Positions 37,131-46,578 of a stretch of 64,000 nucleotides of DNA are shown here, in pieces. A program made the translations under genes and the position numbers. Position 1 is the stretch's first letter. Every line of letters starts with the position of its first letter. The stretch is from NCBI RefSeq assembly GCF_029522115.1, contig NZ_JAKWFK010000003.1, positions 248,001 through 312,000 of the forward strand, written 5' to 3'. Under the pieces are notes generated by a model. That model did not search any database, had not been told where the DNA came from, and worked only from the letters and a program-made list of their open reading frames with translations. The DNA comes from Trinickia sp. Y13. GTDB taxonomy: Bacteria; Pseudomonadota; Gammaproteobacteria; Burkholderiales; Burkholderiaceae.

Positions 37131-38438
37131 TCAATGCTTGACCTCGCCGATCAGGGCGACCGAATCGAACGCGCGCTGATTGGCTTGATGGCGGCGCATG
37201 ACGAGCCACATCATGAGGCACACGAATGTGCCGAATAGAACGATGACGATCGATACCGGCACGTCCAGCCATACCAGGACGGCGTACAGGCACAGCATGA
37301 TGAGCACGGAGAGGTTTTCGTTGAAGTTCTGCACGGCGATCGAATGGCCGGCGGAGAGCAGTACGTGCCCCCGGTGCTGCAGCAGCGCGTTCATCGGCAC
37401 GACGAAATAACCGGAGAGCGCGCCGACGATCATCAGAAACAAATAGGCGATGATGAGATAGCCCGGCACGTGCAGGCGCCCGAAGTAAAAGCCCCAGTTG
37501 GCGGGCACGAGATGCCGCGTGTAGAAGGCCATCAGCATGACGGCGATGCCCATCATGATGCCGACTGGCAGCACCGTGAGCGACTTCTTCAGCGGCACGC
37601 GCGCGGCCGCGAACATCGCGCCGCCGGCTACCCCGACAGCCACGATCGCTTGCAAGATCGCGCCCTCGGACAACGACATGCCGAGCGACACCTCGGCCCA
37701 TTTCAAGACGATGAACTGCAGCGTCGCGCCCGCGCCCCAGAACAGCGTGGTGACGGCAAGCGAGATCTGGCCGAGCTTGTCGCGCCAGAGCGTCAGGAAG
37801 CAATCGGCGAAATCGGTGATGAGCCTGATCGGGCCATGCTGTTGCCTCGGGTACCGCGCGCCGGTATCGGGAATACGCAAATTGAATAGCGCTGCGGCGA
37901 CATAGATTCCCATGATGACGACCATCGCGGCTTCGGCCGGCGTGGCGACGAAGGGCATGCGGTGCTTGAGCACGTGCGCGGCGATGTGCGGGCTGATCAG
38001 CGCGCCGCCCAGCACCGTGCCGAGAATGATCGAGGCGACCGTCGTGCCTTCGATCCAGCCGTTGGCCGCGACCAAGCGTTCGGGCGGCAACAGCTCGGTC
38101 AAGATGCCGTACTTGGCCGGCGAGTAGGCCGCCGCCCCGAAGCCGACGATGCCGTACGCAGCCAGCGGATGCGCGCCGACGAGCATGACGATGCAGCCGA
38201 GGATCTTGATCGTGTTGGTTGCGAACATGACTCGTCCCTTGGGGCGCGAATCGGCGAAAGCGCCGACGAACGCGGCGAGCACCACGTATGACAGGACGAA
38301 GAACAGCTTGAGTAGCGGCGTCATCCAGTTCGGGGCATGGAGGTCTTTCAGCAGTGCAATGGCGGCGATCAGAAGGGCGCTATCGGCCAGCGACGAGAAA
38401 AACTGCGCGGCCATGATGGAGTAAAAACCTTTTTTCAT
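37131..38438 (-). CDS. lplT: Lysophospholipid transporter LplT
   Basis: An inner-membrane flippase of the major facilitator class that moves lysophospholipids inward for reacylation. The 435 residues have about twelve spans and begin MKKGFYSIMAAQFFSSLADSALLIAAIALL. YSPAKYGILTELLPPERLVAANGWIEG is the highly conserved LplT block. ATG 38438 is chosen because it gives this standard start; the frame upstream is non-homologous. It is divergent from alr and upstream of thiD. The acyltransferase partner (Aas) is not fused or adjacent here. Confidence 0.93.
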   Translation of the reverse strand: MKKGFYSIMAAQFFSSLADSALLIAAIALLKDLHAPNWMTPLLKLFFVLSYVVLAAFVGAFADSRPKGRVMFATNTIKILGCIVMLVGAHPLAAYGIVGFGAAAYSPAKYGILTELLPPERLVAANGWIEGTTVASIILGTVLGGALISPHIAAHVLKHRMPFVATPAEAAMVVIMGIYVAAALFNLRIPDTGARYPRQQHGPIRLITDFADCFLTLWRDKLGQISLAVTTLFWGAGATLQFIVLKWAEVSLGMSLSEGAILQAIVAVGVAGGAMFAAARVPLKKSLTVLPVGIMMGIAVMLMAFYTRHLVPANWGFYFGRLHVPGYLIIAYLFLMIVGALSGYFVVPMNALLQHRGHVLLSAGHSIAVQNFNENLSVLIMLCLYAVLVWLDVPVSIVIVLFGTFVCLMMWLVMRRHQANQRAFDSVALIGEVKH

Positions 38439-38653
38439 CTGATGCGGTGCGGTCCTTTGCGGCGCGTCCTCCCCGGGCGCGTTTGACGCGTTAGGACTTA
38501 GGCCGTTCGAAATGGGTTGTGCGCACGGCTTTATATCACGAAAATAGGTGGCTTCGGACTGCCGGCGCGCCGCCCGAACGGCGCACCGTCCATTGTGCAC
38601 CGCAAAACGCGCCCTCCCGTCACGATTTGCCTCGTGCTTCATACGAAAACACC

Positions 38654-39724
38654 ATGCCGCGCCCGCTTCTCGCTACCATTCATACCGCAGCCCTAGCCAA
38701 CAATCTCGCTTGCGCCCGCCGCCACGCGCCCAATTCGAAAGTATGGGCTGTCGTCAAAGCCAATGCATACGGCCATGGCCTCGCCCGCGCATTTCCGGGA
38801 TTGCGTGCAACCGACGGGTTCGGTTTGCTAGACCTCGAAGAGGCCGTCAAGTTGCGTGAATTGGGATGGGCCGGTCCCATTCTTCTGCTCGAAGGTTTTT
38901 TCCGGCCGACCGACATCGACGTCATCGACCGCTACAGCCTGACCACCACCGTGCACAGCGACGAGCAGTTGCGCATGCTGGAAATGGCGCGGCTGTCCAA
39001 GCCCGTCAATATTCAGCTGAAGATGAACAGCGGCATGAACCGGCTCGGCTATACGCCTGAGAAGTTCCGCGCGGCGTGGGAACGGGCGCGCGCGTGCCCG
39101 GGAATCGGGCAAATCGTGCTCATGACCCATTTTTCCGATGCCGATGGGGAACGCGGAATCGAGCACCAGCTCGCTGCGTTCGAGCGCGGCGCCGAGGGCA
39201 TCGCGGGGGCGCGCAGCCTGTCCAATTCGGCCGCGACACTGTGGCACCCAGGTGCGCATTTCGATTGGGTGCGGCCCGGGATCATCCTTTATGGCGCTTC
39301 GCCCTCCGGCGTGACGGCCGCCATCGACGGCGTGGGACTGCAGCCTGCGATGACGCTCGCGTCGGAACTCATCGCCGTGCAATCGCTGGCAACGGGCCAG
39401 ACTGTCGGCTACGGCTCGGCGTTTAAGGCGCCCGCGCCGATGCGCATCGGCGTCGTCGCTTGCGGCTATGCCGACGGCTACCTGCGATGCGCGCCCGAGG
39501 GCACGCCGATCGTCGTCGACGGCGTGCGCACGCGGCTCGTAGGGCGCGTATCGATGGATATGCTCACGGTCGATCTGACCCCGTGCCCGACGGCGAACGT
39601 CGGCTCGCGCGTCGAACTGTGGGGCGCGCAGTTGCCCATCGACGACGTCGCGCGAGCTTGCGGCACGATCGGCTACGAGCTCATGTGCGCCGTCGCACAG
39701 CGCGTGCCCGTTTTGGCCGAGTAG
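38654..39724 (+). CDS. alr: Alanine racemase
   Basis: A PLP-dependent racemase making D-alanine for peptidoglycan. The 356 residues match the family. The PLP Lys is K35 in [12 protein letters not shown], and the opposite catalytic Tyr is in [24 protein letters not shown] and [13 protein letters not shown] are standard motifs. ATG 38654 gives the family start [14 protein letters not shown]. The tail VLAE is imperfectly repeated beyond the stop (see findings). It is divergent from lplT and followed by radA. Confidence 0.96.
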   Translation: MPRPLLATIHTAALANNLACARRHAPNSKVWAVVKANAYGHGLARAFPGLRATDGFGLLDLEEAVKLRELGWAGPILLLEGFFRPTDIDVIDRYSLTTTVHSDEQLRMLEMARLSKPVNIQLKMNSGMNRLGYTPEKFRAAWERARACPGIGQIVLMTHFSDADGERGIEHQLAAFERGAEGIAGARSLSNSAATLWHPGAHFDWVRPGIILYGASPSGVTAAIDGVGLQPAMTLASELIAVQSLATGQTVGYGSAFKAPAPMRIGVVACGYADGYLRCAPEGTPIVVDGVRTRLVGRVSMDMLTVDLTPCPTANVGSRVELWGAQLPIDDVARACGTIGYELMCAVAQRVPVLAE

Positions 39725-39827
39725 TTGACCGAAGGATTGGCTGAGAAGTTGGCCGAGTAGCGGGGCGCGTTCGTCCGCTTCCTCTCTGGTTTCGGATTAC
39801 AAAAGCAAGAACGGCGAAGGACCGCGC

Positions 39828-41204
39828 GTGGCGAAACAAAAAACGATTTACACCTGTACCGAGTGCGGCGGTCAAACGCCGAAGTGGCAAGGCCAGTGTC
39901 CCTCGTGCAGCGCTTGGAACACCCTGGTCGAAGCGGTTGCGCCGAGCGTTGGCGCCCATCGATTCCAATCGCTTGCGAAAAGCGCCCCCGTGCAGCGGCT
40001 CGCCGATATCGAGGCGGCAGACGTGCCGCGTTTTTCGACAGGCATCGGCGAATTCGATCGCGTATTGGGCGGCGGCTTCGTTGCGGGTGGCGTGGTGCTG
40101 ATCGGCGGCGATCCGGGCATCGGCAAATCGACGCTTCTGCTGCAGTCGCTCGCCTCGCTTGCCGACGAGCGCAGCGCCCTTTACATCAGCGGTGAGGAGT
40201 CGGCCGCCCAGATCGGCTTGCGCGCGCAGCGCCTCGCGTTGCTCGAGCCCGGCTCGCGCGCGACGGACTTGAAGCTGCTCGCCGAAATACAACTCGAAAA
40301 AATTCAAGCCGCGATCGAAGCGGAGCGGCCCGACGTCGCGGTGGTCGATTCGATCCAAACGATCTACTCCGATGCGCTCACGTCCGCGCCGGGCTCGGTG
40401 GCGCAGGTGCGCGAATGCGCCGCGCAACTGACGCGCATCGCCAAGCAATCGGGCACGACCGTGGTCATGGTCGGGCATGTGACGAAAGAGGGCAGTCTCG
40501 CGGGCCCGCGAGTGCTCGAGCATATCGTCGATACGGTGTTGTATTTCGAAGGCGATACGCATTCGTCTTTCCGGCTTGTGCGCGCGTTCAAGAACCGCTT
40601 CGGCGCGGTCAACGAATTGGGCGTGTTCGCCATGACCGAGCGCGGGCTGCGCGGCGTTGCCAATCCGTCGGCGTTGTTCTTGTCGCAGCACGAGCAGATC
40701 GTCCCGGGCTCGTGCGTGCTCGTCACGCAGGAAGGCTCGCGTCCGTTGCTCGTGGAGATTCAAGCGCTCGTCGATACCGCGCACGTGCCGAATCCGCGCC
40801 GGCTCGCCGTCGGGCTCGAACAGAACCGGCTCGCAATGTTGCTCGCCGTATTGCATCGGCATGCGGGCATTGCCTGCTTCGATCAGGACGTGTTCCTCAA
40901 TGCGGTTGGCGGCGTGAAGATCGCCGAGCCCGCGGCCGATCTCGCCGTGTTGCTCGCGATTCATTCGTCGATGCGCAATAAGCCGTTGCCCAAGGGACTG
41001 ATCGTGTTCGGGGAAGTCGGTTTGGCCGGCGAAATCCGGCCGTCGCCGCGCGGACAGGAGCGTTTGAAGGAAGCGGCCAAGCTCGGCTTCACGGCAGCGT
41101 TGATTCCGAAGGCCAACGCGCCGAAGCAGCCCATCGACGGGTTGCAGGTGCTTGCGGTCGAACGCATCGAGCAGGCGATCGACCGAGTCAAGGAGCTCGA
41201 GTAG
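39828..41204 (+). CDS. radA: DNA repair protein RadA
   Basis: A RecA-like branch-migration helicase in recombination repair. The 458 residues have the C4 zinc finger C10, C13, C24, C27 (YTCTECGG, GQCPSCSAW), Walker A GGDPGIGKSTLL, the RadA-specific KNRFG motif in AFKNRFGAVNELGVF, and a C-terminal Lon-protease-like domain. The start is GTG 39828, giving the classic MAKQKTIYTCTECG, with GAAGG upstream. It is 103 bases after alr and convergent with the AMACR-like gene. Confidence 0.96.
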   Translation: MAKQKTIYTCTECGGQTPKWQGQCPSCSAWNTLVEAVAPSVGAHRFQSLAKSAPVQRLADIEAADVPRFSTGIGEFDRVLGGGFVAGGVVLIGGDPGIGKSTLLLQSLASLADERSALYISGEESAAQIGLRAQRLALLEPGSRATDLKLLAEIQLEKIQAAIEAERPDVAVVDSIQTIYSDALTSAPGSVAQVRECAAQLTRIAKQSGTTVVMVGHVTKEGSLAGPRVLEHIVDTVLYFEGDTHSSFRLVRAFKNRFGAVNELGVFAMTERGLRGVANPSALFLSQHEQIVPGSCVLVTQEGSRPLLVEIQALVDTAHVPNPRRLAVGLEQNRLAMLLAVLHRHAGIACFDQDVFLNAVGGVKIAEPAADLAVLLAIHSSMRNKPLPKGLIVFGEVGLAGEIRPSPRGQERLKEAAKLGFTAALIPKANAPKQPIDGLQVLAVERIEQAIDRVKELE

Positions 41205-42249
41205 GCGCTTGCGGTTGGAACAGCAGGTGATCGCGCGCCTCCTCGACGGTGAGCACGGGCGAGACACAGCAGTCGCGCGGCTCGAGCAGTTCCACCCAGG
41301 TGGCGAGCCGATGCGTCGCGATGTGCTCGGCCAGTTCTCGGGTCAAGGCGATTGCGTCTGGGCCGCCGATGACCTGACCCAGGCTCCAGTGGCGAGCGGC
41401 CCAATCGGGGCGGCCCAGCGCGCGGCAGAACCGCTCCCAAAACTTCAACTCCAGCGCCCCGACCGCAAGCCAGCGCCCATCGGCCGTCCGGTAGACGTTG
41501 TAACAGGGCACGCCCCCGTTCAGGAGGCCATGCCCGGTCCTTAGCGCATCGGCGGCCCCGGGCACCGAGCCTTCGGCGTTTTCGAGCGTCGCCTGCGCGA
41601 CGATATTGTGAGCGTGGATCGAATGCGTCATCGAGACATCGAGGAACGCGCCATCGCCACCTTGCGAGACGTGCCAAAGCGCCGCGAGAATGCGTGTCAC
41701 TGCCGGCAGTGCACCGCCCAGCAAATCGGCGATCTGGATGTTCGCGATGACGGGGGCGCCGTCCGGTGTGGCGATCTGGTCGAGCACGCCCGCGTACGCG
41801 AGGTAGTTGATGTCGTGGCCGGGCCGTTGCGAGAAGGGGCCTTGCGCGCCGTAGCCCGTGATCGCGCAATAGACGAGCTTGGGGTTGATCTTGGCTAGAT
41901 TCGCATAGTCGAGCCCGAGCCGCTCCATCACGCTGGGCCGAAAGCTTTCCACGAGCACGTGAGCCTCGCGCACGAGCGCGCGCAGGACCGTGCGGCCCGT
42001 CTCGGTCTTCAAGTCGAGCCGCGTCTCGCGCTTGCCGCGATTGACATGGCGGTAGAAGGCGCTTGGCATCCCCTTGGCGCGATCGGCCGGGGCTTGCATC
42101 ATCGCGCGCGCCGGGTCGCCGCCGCCTGGCTCTTCGATCTTCAGCACATCGGCGCCCAGTTCCGCAAGCCGCAACGTCGCGAGCGGACCGGGCAGCAAAC
42201 GCGTGAGATCGAGCACGCGCAGGCCGCGCAGCGGAGCATCCATCGTCAA
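41188..42249 (-). CDS. CoA-transferase family III protein, alpha-methylacyl-CoA racemase-like
   Basis: A 353-residue enzyme of the CaiB/AMACR family. It begins LRGLRVLDLTRLLPGPLATLRLAELGADVLKIE, and carries H145 (RPGHDINYLAYAG) and D175 (NIQIADLLGG) 30 residues apart, as in the acid-base pair of AMACR. This favours racemase activity on 2-methylacyl-CoA over CoA transfer. TTG 42249 has GGGAGG six bases ahead; ATG 42243 would be 12 bases away. Its 3' end overlaps radA by 17 bases tail to tail. Its lower similarity to the two frc genes shows it is not a third oxalate enzyme. Confidence 0.88.
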   Translation of the reverse strand: MTMDAPLRGLRVLDLTRLLPGPLATLRLAELGADVLKIEEPGGGDPARAMMQAPADRAKGMPSAFYRHVNRGKRETRLDLKTETGRTVLRALVREAHVLVESFRPSVMERLGLDYANLAKINPKLVYCAITGYGAQGPFSQRPGHDINYLAYAGVLDQIATPDGAPVIANIQIADLLGGALPAVTRILAALWHVSQGGDGAFLDVSMTHSIHAHNIVAQATLENAEGSVPGAADALRTGHGLLNGGVPCYNVYRTADGRWLAVGALELKFWERFCRALGRPDWAARHWSLGQVIGGPDAIALTRELAEHIATHRLATWVELLEPRDCCVSPVLTVEEARDHLLFQPQAPTRAP

Positions 42250-42325
42250 CGTGCACCTCCCTTGCGATCGTGGCCGGTCAGCCGTACGCCCGCAAGCGTT
42301 GCGGGCATCGCTTCCGTGAGTGCGG

Positions 42326-44287
42326 CTAGCCGATTTGCTCGAGTTCTTCCTGTGCCTCGAGCCATTGCGCTTCGAGCGCTTCCAGGCGCGCGGCGACTTC
42401 GGCCTGGCGCTTGAGCGCGTCGGTCAATTTGGCTTTCATCGCCGGCTCGTAGCTCGCAGTATCGGCGACAAACGCGTCGAGCGCCGCCTTTTCGCCGTTG
42501 AGCGCGTCCATCTCCTTCTCCAGCTTGGTAATGCGCGTCTGCAGCGGCTTCTTCAAGTGCGACAGCTTTTGACGGGCCTGCGCTTCCTGACGGCGTTGGT
42601 CTTTCCGGTTGCCGCTGGCTTGGGCTTCTCCGTCGCGGGCGTTCTCGCTCGTCGCGGCTGCGCCCGCTTGGTTCGCCGCTTTGGCCGCGGCGCGCGTTTG
42701 CGCGGCATGTTGGAGCAGCCAGTCGCGATACTCGTCGAGATCGCCGTCGAACGGTTCCAACCGATGCTTGGCCACGAGCATGAATTGATCGGTGCTTGCG
42801 CGCAGCAAATGCCGATCGTGCGAGACGAGGATCAGCGTGCCCTCGAATTGCGCGAGCGCCATGGTCAATGCGTGGCGGGTTTCCAGATCGAGGTGGTTCG
42901 TCGGCTCGTCGAGTAGCAGGAGGTTGGGCTTTTGCCAGATGATCAACGCGAGCGCGAGGCGCGCTTTCTCTCCTCCGGAGAACGGGCCGATCGGCGAACT
43001 CGCCATGTCGCCCGAAAAATTGAAGCCGCCGAGGAAGTCGCGTAGTTCCTGCTCGCGCGTGTCGGGTGCTAGGCGCGCCAAATGCGCGAGCGGCGAATCG
43101 TCGGGACGCAACGTTTCCAATTGATGCTGCGCAAAATAGCCGATGACGAGGCCGCGACCCGCACGCATCGTGCCCGCGAGCGGCTCGAGCGTGCCGGCGA
43201 GCGTTTTGACGAGCGTCGACTTACCCTGACCGTTCGCGCCGAGCAGGCCGATACGCTGGCCGTTCTGCACGGAAAGCGTCACCCCCTCGAGAATGGGGAT
43301 TTCGATGCCCTCGCCGGTACGGTAACCGCAGCGCACGTCTTCCATGACGAGCATCGGATTAGGCGCGGCATCGGGCGTGCGAAATTCGAAAGTGAAGGGC
43401 GAGGCCGCGTGCGCAGGGGCGATCCGCTCCATTTTCTCGAGCGCCTTCATGCGGCTTTGCGCTTGCCGTGCTTTGGTTGCCTTTGCCTTGAAGCGGTCGA
43501 TGAAGCTTTGCAGATGCGCGATCGTCTTTTGCTGCTTCTCGAACGCGTTTTGCTGCAAGGCGAGCTGCTGCGCACGCAGAATCTCGAACTGCGAGTAGTT
43601 GCCGCCGTAGCGCTTCACCTGCCGGTTCTCGACGTGCAGGGTCACGTTGCAGACCGAATCGAGAAATTCGCGATCGTGCGAAATGACGATGAGCGTGCCG
43701 GCGTAGCGGCCCAGCCAATCTTCGAGCCAGACGATGGCGTCGAGGTCCAGGTGGTTGGTCGGCTCGTCGAGCAGCAGTAAGTCGGAGCGGCACATCAACG
43801 CTTGCGCCAAATTGAGCCGCATACGCCAGCCGCCCGAGAACGCCGCGACGCGCTCGCGCGTTTGCGCCAGCGTGAAGCCCAGGCCGAGCAGCAGCGCCTC
43901 GGCGCGGGCCGGCGCCGTGTAGCCGTCGGCATCGGCGAATGCGGCGTGAGCATGCGCGAGCGCTTCGCCATCGTGGGCGGCTTCGGCGCGTGCAATGTGG
44001 TCCTCGATTTCACGCAGGGCGGCGTCCCCGTCGAGCGTGTACTCGAGCGCCGTCTGTTCGACGGCGGGCGTCTCCTGCGCGACGTGCGCGATGCGCCAGG
44101 ACGGGGGCAGGAAGACCTCGCCCCCGTCGGCGTGCAGTTCGCCGCGCAGCACTGAGAACAGCGTGGATTTGCCCGCGCCGTTCGCGCCGACGAGGCCGGC
44201 TTTCTCACCGGGGTTCAACGTGAACGAAGCGGCATCGAAAAGCGGCTTGACGCCGCGGGCGAGACTGAATTGACTGAAACGGATCAC
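42326..44287 (-). CDS. yheS: ABC-F family ATPase, YheS type
   Basis: A 653-residue soluble ABC-F protein with two ATPase domains, working on the ribosome rather than in transport. Walker A motifs are GANGAGKS (34-41) and GANGQGKST; signatures FSGGWRMRL and FSGGEKARL; Walker B segments are LLLLDEPTNHLDLD and LLLLDEPTNHLDLE. The interdomain linker (QQNAFEKQQKTIAHLQSFIDRFKAKATKARQAQSR) and a C-terminal coiled coil (about 570-650) match YheS. It has no membrane span. It is divergent from the glutathione peroxidase gene. Confidence 0.94.
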   Translation of the reverse strand: MIRFSQFSLARGVKPLFDAASFTLNPGEKAGLVGANGAGKSTLFSVLRGELHADGGEVFLPPSWRIAHVAQETPAVEQTALEYTLDGDAALREIEDHIARAEAAHDGEALAHAHAAFADADGYTAPARAEALLLGLGFTLAQTRERVAAFSGGWRMRLNLAQALMCRSDLLLLDEPTNHLDLDAIVWLEDWLGRYAGTLIVISHDREFLDSVCNVTLHVENRQVKRYGGNYSQFEILRAQQLALQQNAFEKQQKTIAHLQSFIDRFKAKATKARQAQSRMKALEKMERIAPAHAASPFTFEFRTPDAAPNPMLVMEDVRCGYRTGEGIEIPILEGVTLSVQNGQRIGLLGANGQGKSTLVKTLAGTLEPLAGTMRAGRGLVIGYFAQHQLETLRPDDSPLAHLARLAPDTREQELRDFLGGFNFSGDMASSPIGPFSGGEKARLALALIIWQKPNLLLLDEPTNHLDLETRHALTMALAQFEGTLILVSHDRHLLRASTDQFMLVAKHRLEPFDGDLDEYRDWLLQHAAQTRAAAKAANQAGAAATSENARDGEAQASGNRKDQRRQEAQARQKLSHLKKPLQTRITKLEKEMDALNGEKAALDAFVADTASYEPAMKAKLTDALKRQAEVAARLEALEAQWLEAQEELEQIG

Positions 44288-44424
44288 GACAGGGCCGGCT
44301 GCTCGAAAAGCGCTATTTTAGACGGTGTGCGGACGGCGGCGTGCACGACACGCGCCGGCACGCCGATTTTGTATTCCGTAGGGTCTTTCGCATAGACTTG
44401 CGCTTTTCCTATCGAGGCGCTCCG

Positions 44425-44904
44425 ATGAGCACGCTCTATACGTTTTCCGCTCGCACGCTCGGCGGCGAGTCCGAGGGTCTTGATCGTTACCGCGATAAGG
44501 TGCTGCTCATCGTCAATACGGCGAGCGAGTGCGGATTCACGCCGCAGTACGCCGGCTTGCAGCAACTGCACGACCGGTTCGCCGCGCGCGGCTTCGAGGT
44601 GCTCGGTTTTCCGTGCAACCAGTTCGGCAAGCAGGAGCCGGGCGACGCCGCGCAGATCGGCAGCTTTTGCGAGAAGAACTTCGGCGTGACGTTTCCGATG
44701 TTCGAAAAGATCGACGTGAAAGGTCCCGCGGCGCATCCGCTGTATCGCTATTTGACGAATGAAGCGCCGGGGTTGTTCGGCACCAAGGCGATCAAGTGGA
44801 ACTTCACGAAGTTTCTCGTCGATCGCCGTGGGCAAGTCGTCAAGCGATATGCGCCCAAGACGACGCCGGAGGCGATCGCGGCGGATATCGAGGCGTTGTT
44901 GTAG
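44425..44904 (+). CDS. Glutathione peroxidase family protein (BtuE type)
   Basis: A 159-residue thiol peroxidase reducing peroxides. The peroxidatic Cys is C36 in NTASECGFTPQY. GFPCNQFGKQEPG and KWNFTKFLVD supply the usual Gln and Trp of the catalytic triad. The first ATG of the frame with the family beginning MSTLYTFSARTLGG is 44425. It is Cys-type, with no selenocysteine. It lies divergent from yheS and convergent with the cardiolipin synthase gene. Bacterial forms often use thioredoxin rather than glutathione. Confidence 0.94.
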   Translation: MSTLYTFSARTLGGESEGLDRYRDKVLLIVNTASECGFTPQYAGLQQLHDRFAARGFEVLGFPCNQFGKQEPGDAAQIGSFCEKNFGVTFPMFEKIDVKGPAAHPLYRYLTNEAPGLFGTKAIKWNFTKFLVDRRGQVVKRYAPKTTPEAIAADIEALL

Positions 44905-44938
44905 CGTCCGGAGAAGGGGAAGCCCGCCCGCCCTTGCG

Positions 44939-46390
44939 TTACAGGATCGGCGAGAACAAGCGAGCCACGTGCATGATGATTTGCCGCAGCGCCGACGCGT
45001 TGCGGTACTCGCCGCGCTCGACCTCCCAAGCTTGTTCGAAGTCCCGCTGCAACATCGCTTCCACTTCCGATGCGAAGCCACGGTCGATCGTCAGCACCAT
45101 GATCTCGAAGTTCAGCCGGAACGAGCGATTGTCGAGATTGGCGCTGCCGATGGCCGCGGCGACGTCGTCGATTAGCACCACCTTCTGATGCAAGAACCCG
45201 GGCCGGTAGCGGAAAATGCGCACGCCCGCGCGAATCAGGTCGTAGGCGTAGAGCTTCGACGCTTCGAACACCACATAGTGATCGCGCCGGCTCGGGATCA
45301 GGATGCGCACGTCCACGCCGCGCATGACTGCCAGGCGCAGCGCCGAGAATACGGCCTCGTCTGGCACGAGATAGGGACTCGTGATCCAAATCCGCGTTTG
45401 CGCCGCATTGATCGCTTCGACGAAGAACAGCGAGCCGGTTTCATCTTTGTCCGCGGGCCCCGGTGCGACGACGAGGCAGTGCATATCGGCGTCGCCCGCG
45501 TTTTCGGGCTGCTCCGCTTGCGATGGCTCGAGCCGAGGCAGGCGTTGCGTCGCCCAATGCCAATCTTCGACGAAAACGAACTGCACGCTGGCGACGATGG
45601 GGCCGCGCAGTTCGATATGCGTGTCGCGCCAGGGCGATAAGCGCGGATTGCCGCCGAGGTATTCCACGCCGACGTTGTGGCCGCCGACGAACGCACACTC
45701 TCCGTCGACGACGACGATTTTCCGATGATTGCGAAAATTGAGCTGAAAGCGGTTGACGAAGCGATGGTTCGTCGCAAACGGGTGCATCTCGACGCCGCCC
45801 GCGATCAGTGCCGCCACGTACCGCTGCGGCAGATCGAAGCTGCCGATGCTGTCGTACAGGAAGCAAACGCGCACGCCTTGCGCCGCTTTGGTCAAAAGCA
45901 ACGCCTTGAGCATTTCGCCGAGCGCGTCGTCGCGCACGATGAAGAACTGAATTAGGACGTAATGGCGCGCGCGCTCGATCGCATCGAGGATCGCGGCGAA
46001 CGTGGCATCGCCGTTCACCAGCGTGCGTACGGCGTTGCCCCCGAGAAACGGCATGCCGGACAGCCGGGTCAGCGCGCGCACGACGTGATGACCGAGGGCT
46101 TCGGCCGGGCGCCCCGCGGACGACGCGCGCGTATCCCAAGCGCTCGGATGCGCGCGCGTGCGCAGCAGTTCGCTTTCGATGCGGCGCTTATCGACGTAGC
46201 CCGAAAACTTGCTGCGCCCGAGGAACAGGTAAGGAATCAACGTGACGTAAGGCACGGCGACGAGCGAAACCGCCCACGCGATCGCCCCTTGCGAGGTGCG
46301 CGTGTTGAGGATGGCGTGACCTGCCGCGAGCACGCCCAGCAAGTGAGCAGCGAATATCAGACTGCCAAGAGAGAGCCAATCGAAATGCAT
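44939..46390 (-). CDS. cls: Cardiolipin synthase (phospholipase D superfamily)
   Basis: Joins two phosphatidylglycerol molecules into cardiolipin at the inner membrane. The 483 residues from ATG 46390 match ClsA (486). Two N-terminal membrane spans cover about 5-60. HKD motif 1 is FRNHRKIVVVDGECAFVGG and motif 2 is FLHQKVVLIDDVAAAIGSANLDNRS. An upstream GTG at 46426 would add 12 residues. No strong ribosome site precedes either start. It is not in an obvious operon. Confidence 0.93.
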   Translation of the reverse strand: MHFDWLSLGSLIFAAHLLGVLAAGHAILNTRTSQGAIAWAVSLVAVPYVTLIPYLFLGRSKFSGYVDKRRIESELLRTRAHPSAWDTRASSAGRPAEALGHHVVRALTRLSGMPFLGGNAVRTLVNGDATFAAILDAIERARHYVLIQFFIVRDDALGEMLKALLLTKAAQGVRVCFLYDSIGSFDLPQRYVAALIAGGVEMHPFATNHRFVNRFQLNFRNHRKIVVVDGECAFVGGHNVGVEYLGGNPRLSPWRDTHIELRGPIVASVQFVFVEDWHWATQRLPRLEPSQAEQPENAGDADMHCLVVAPGPADKDETGSLFFVEAINAAQTRIWITSPYLVPDEAVFSALRLAVMRGVDVRILIPSRRDHYVVFEASKLYAYDLIRAGVRIFRYRPGFLHQKVVLIDDVAAAIGSANLDNRSFRLNFEIMVLTIDRGFASEVEAMLQRDFEQAWEVERGEYRNASALRQIIMHVARLFSPIL

Positions 46391-46578
46391 AGGTGGCGCG
46401 AGGCGTTGTGCAAATGCGTGGCTCACAGGGGGAGCGCGATGCCATGAATCTTACAGAAGCTGTGGCATCGGCGGGGCGCATCGTTGCGGGAACATCGGCC
46501 GGCGGACGGCGGCCCTCGACGCCAGCGGTCGAACATCGTGACCGAGGCGCGCGCCGCCGTTCGAGCGCTGGCGTAGCG

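Noticed and set aside
39681-41267. 528-residue open frame antisense to radA
   Set aside because: Shadow of radA with no motifs; the real gene has the zinc finger and Walker motifs.
41188-42249. A third oxalate CoA transferase
   Set aside because: It has the AMACR-type His/Asp pair, is shorter, and lacks the Frc motifs FTHVQ and the glycine loop.
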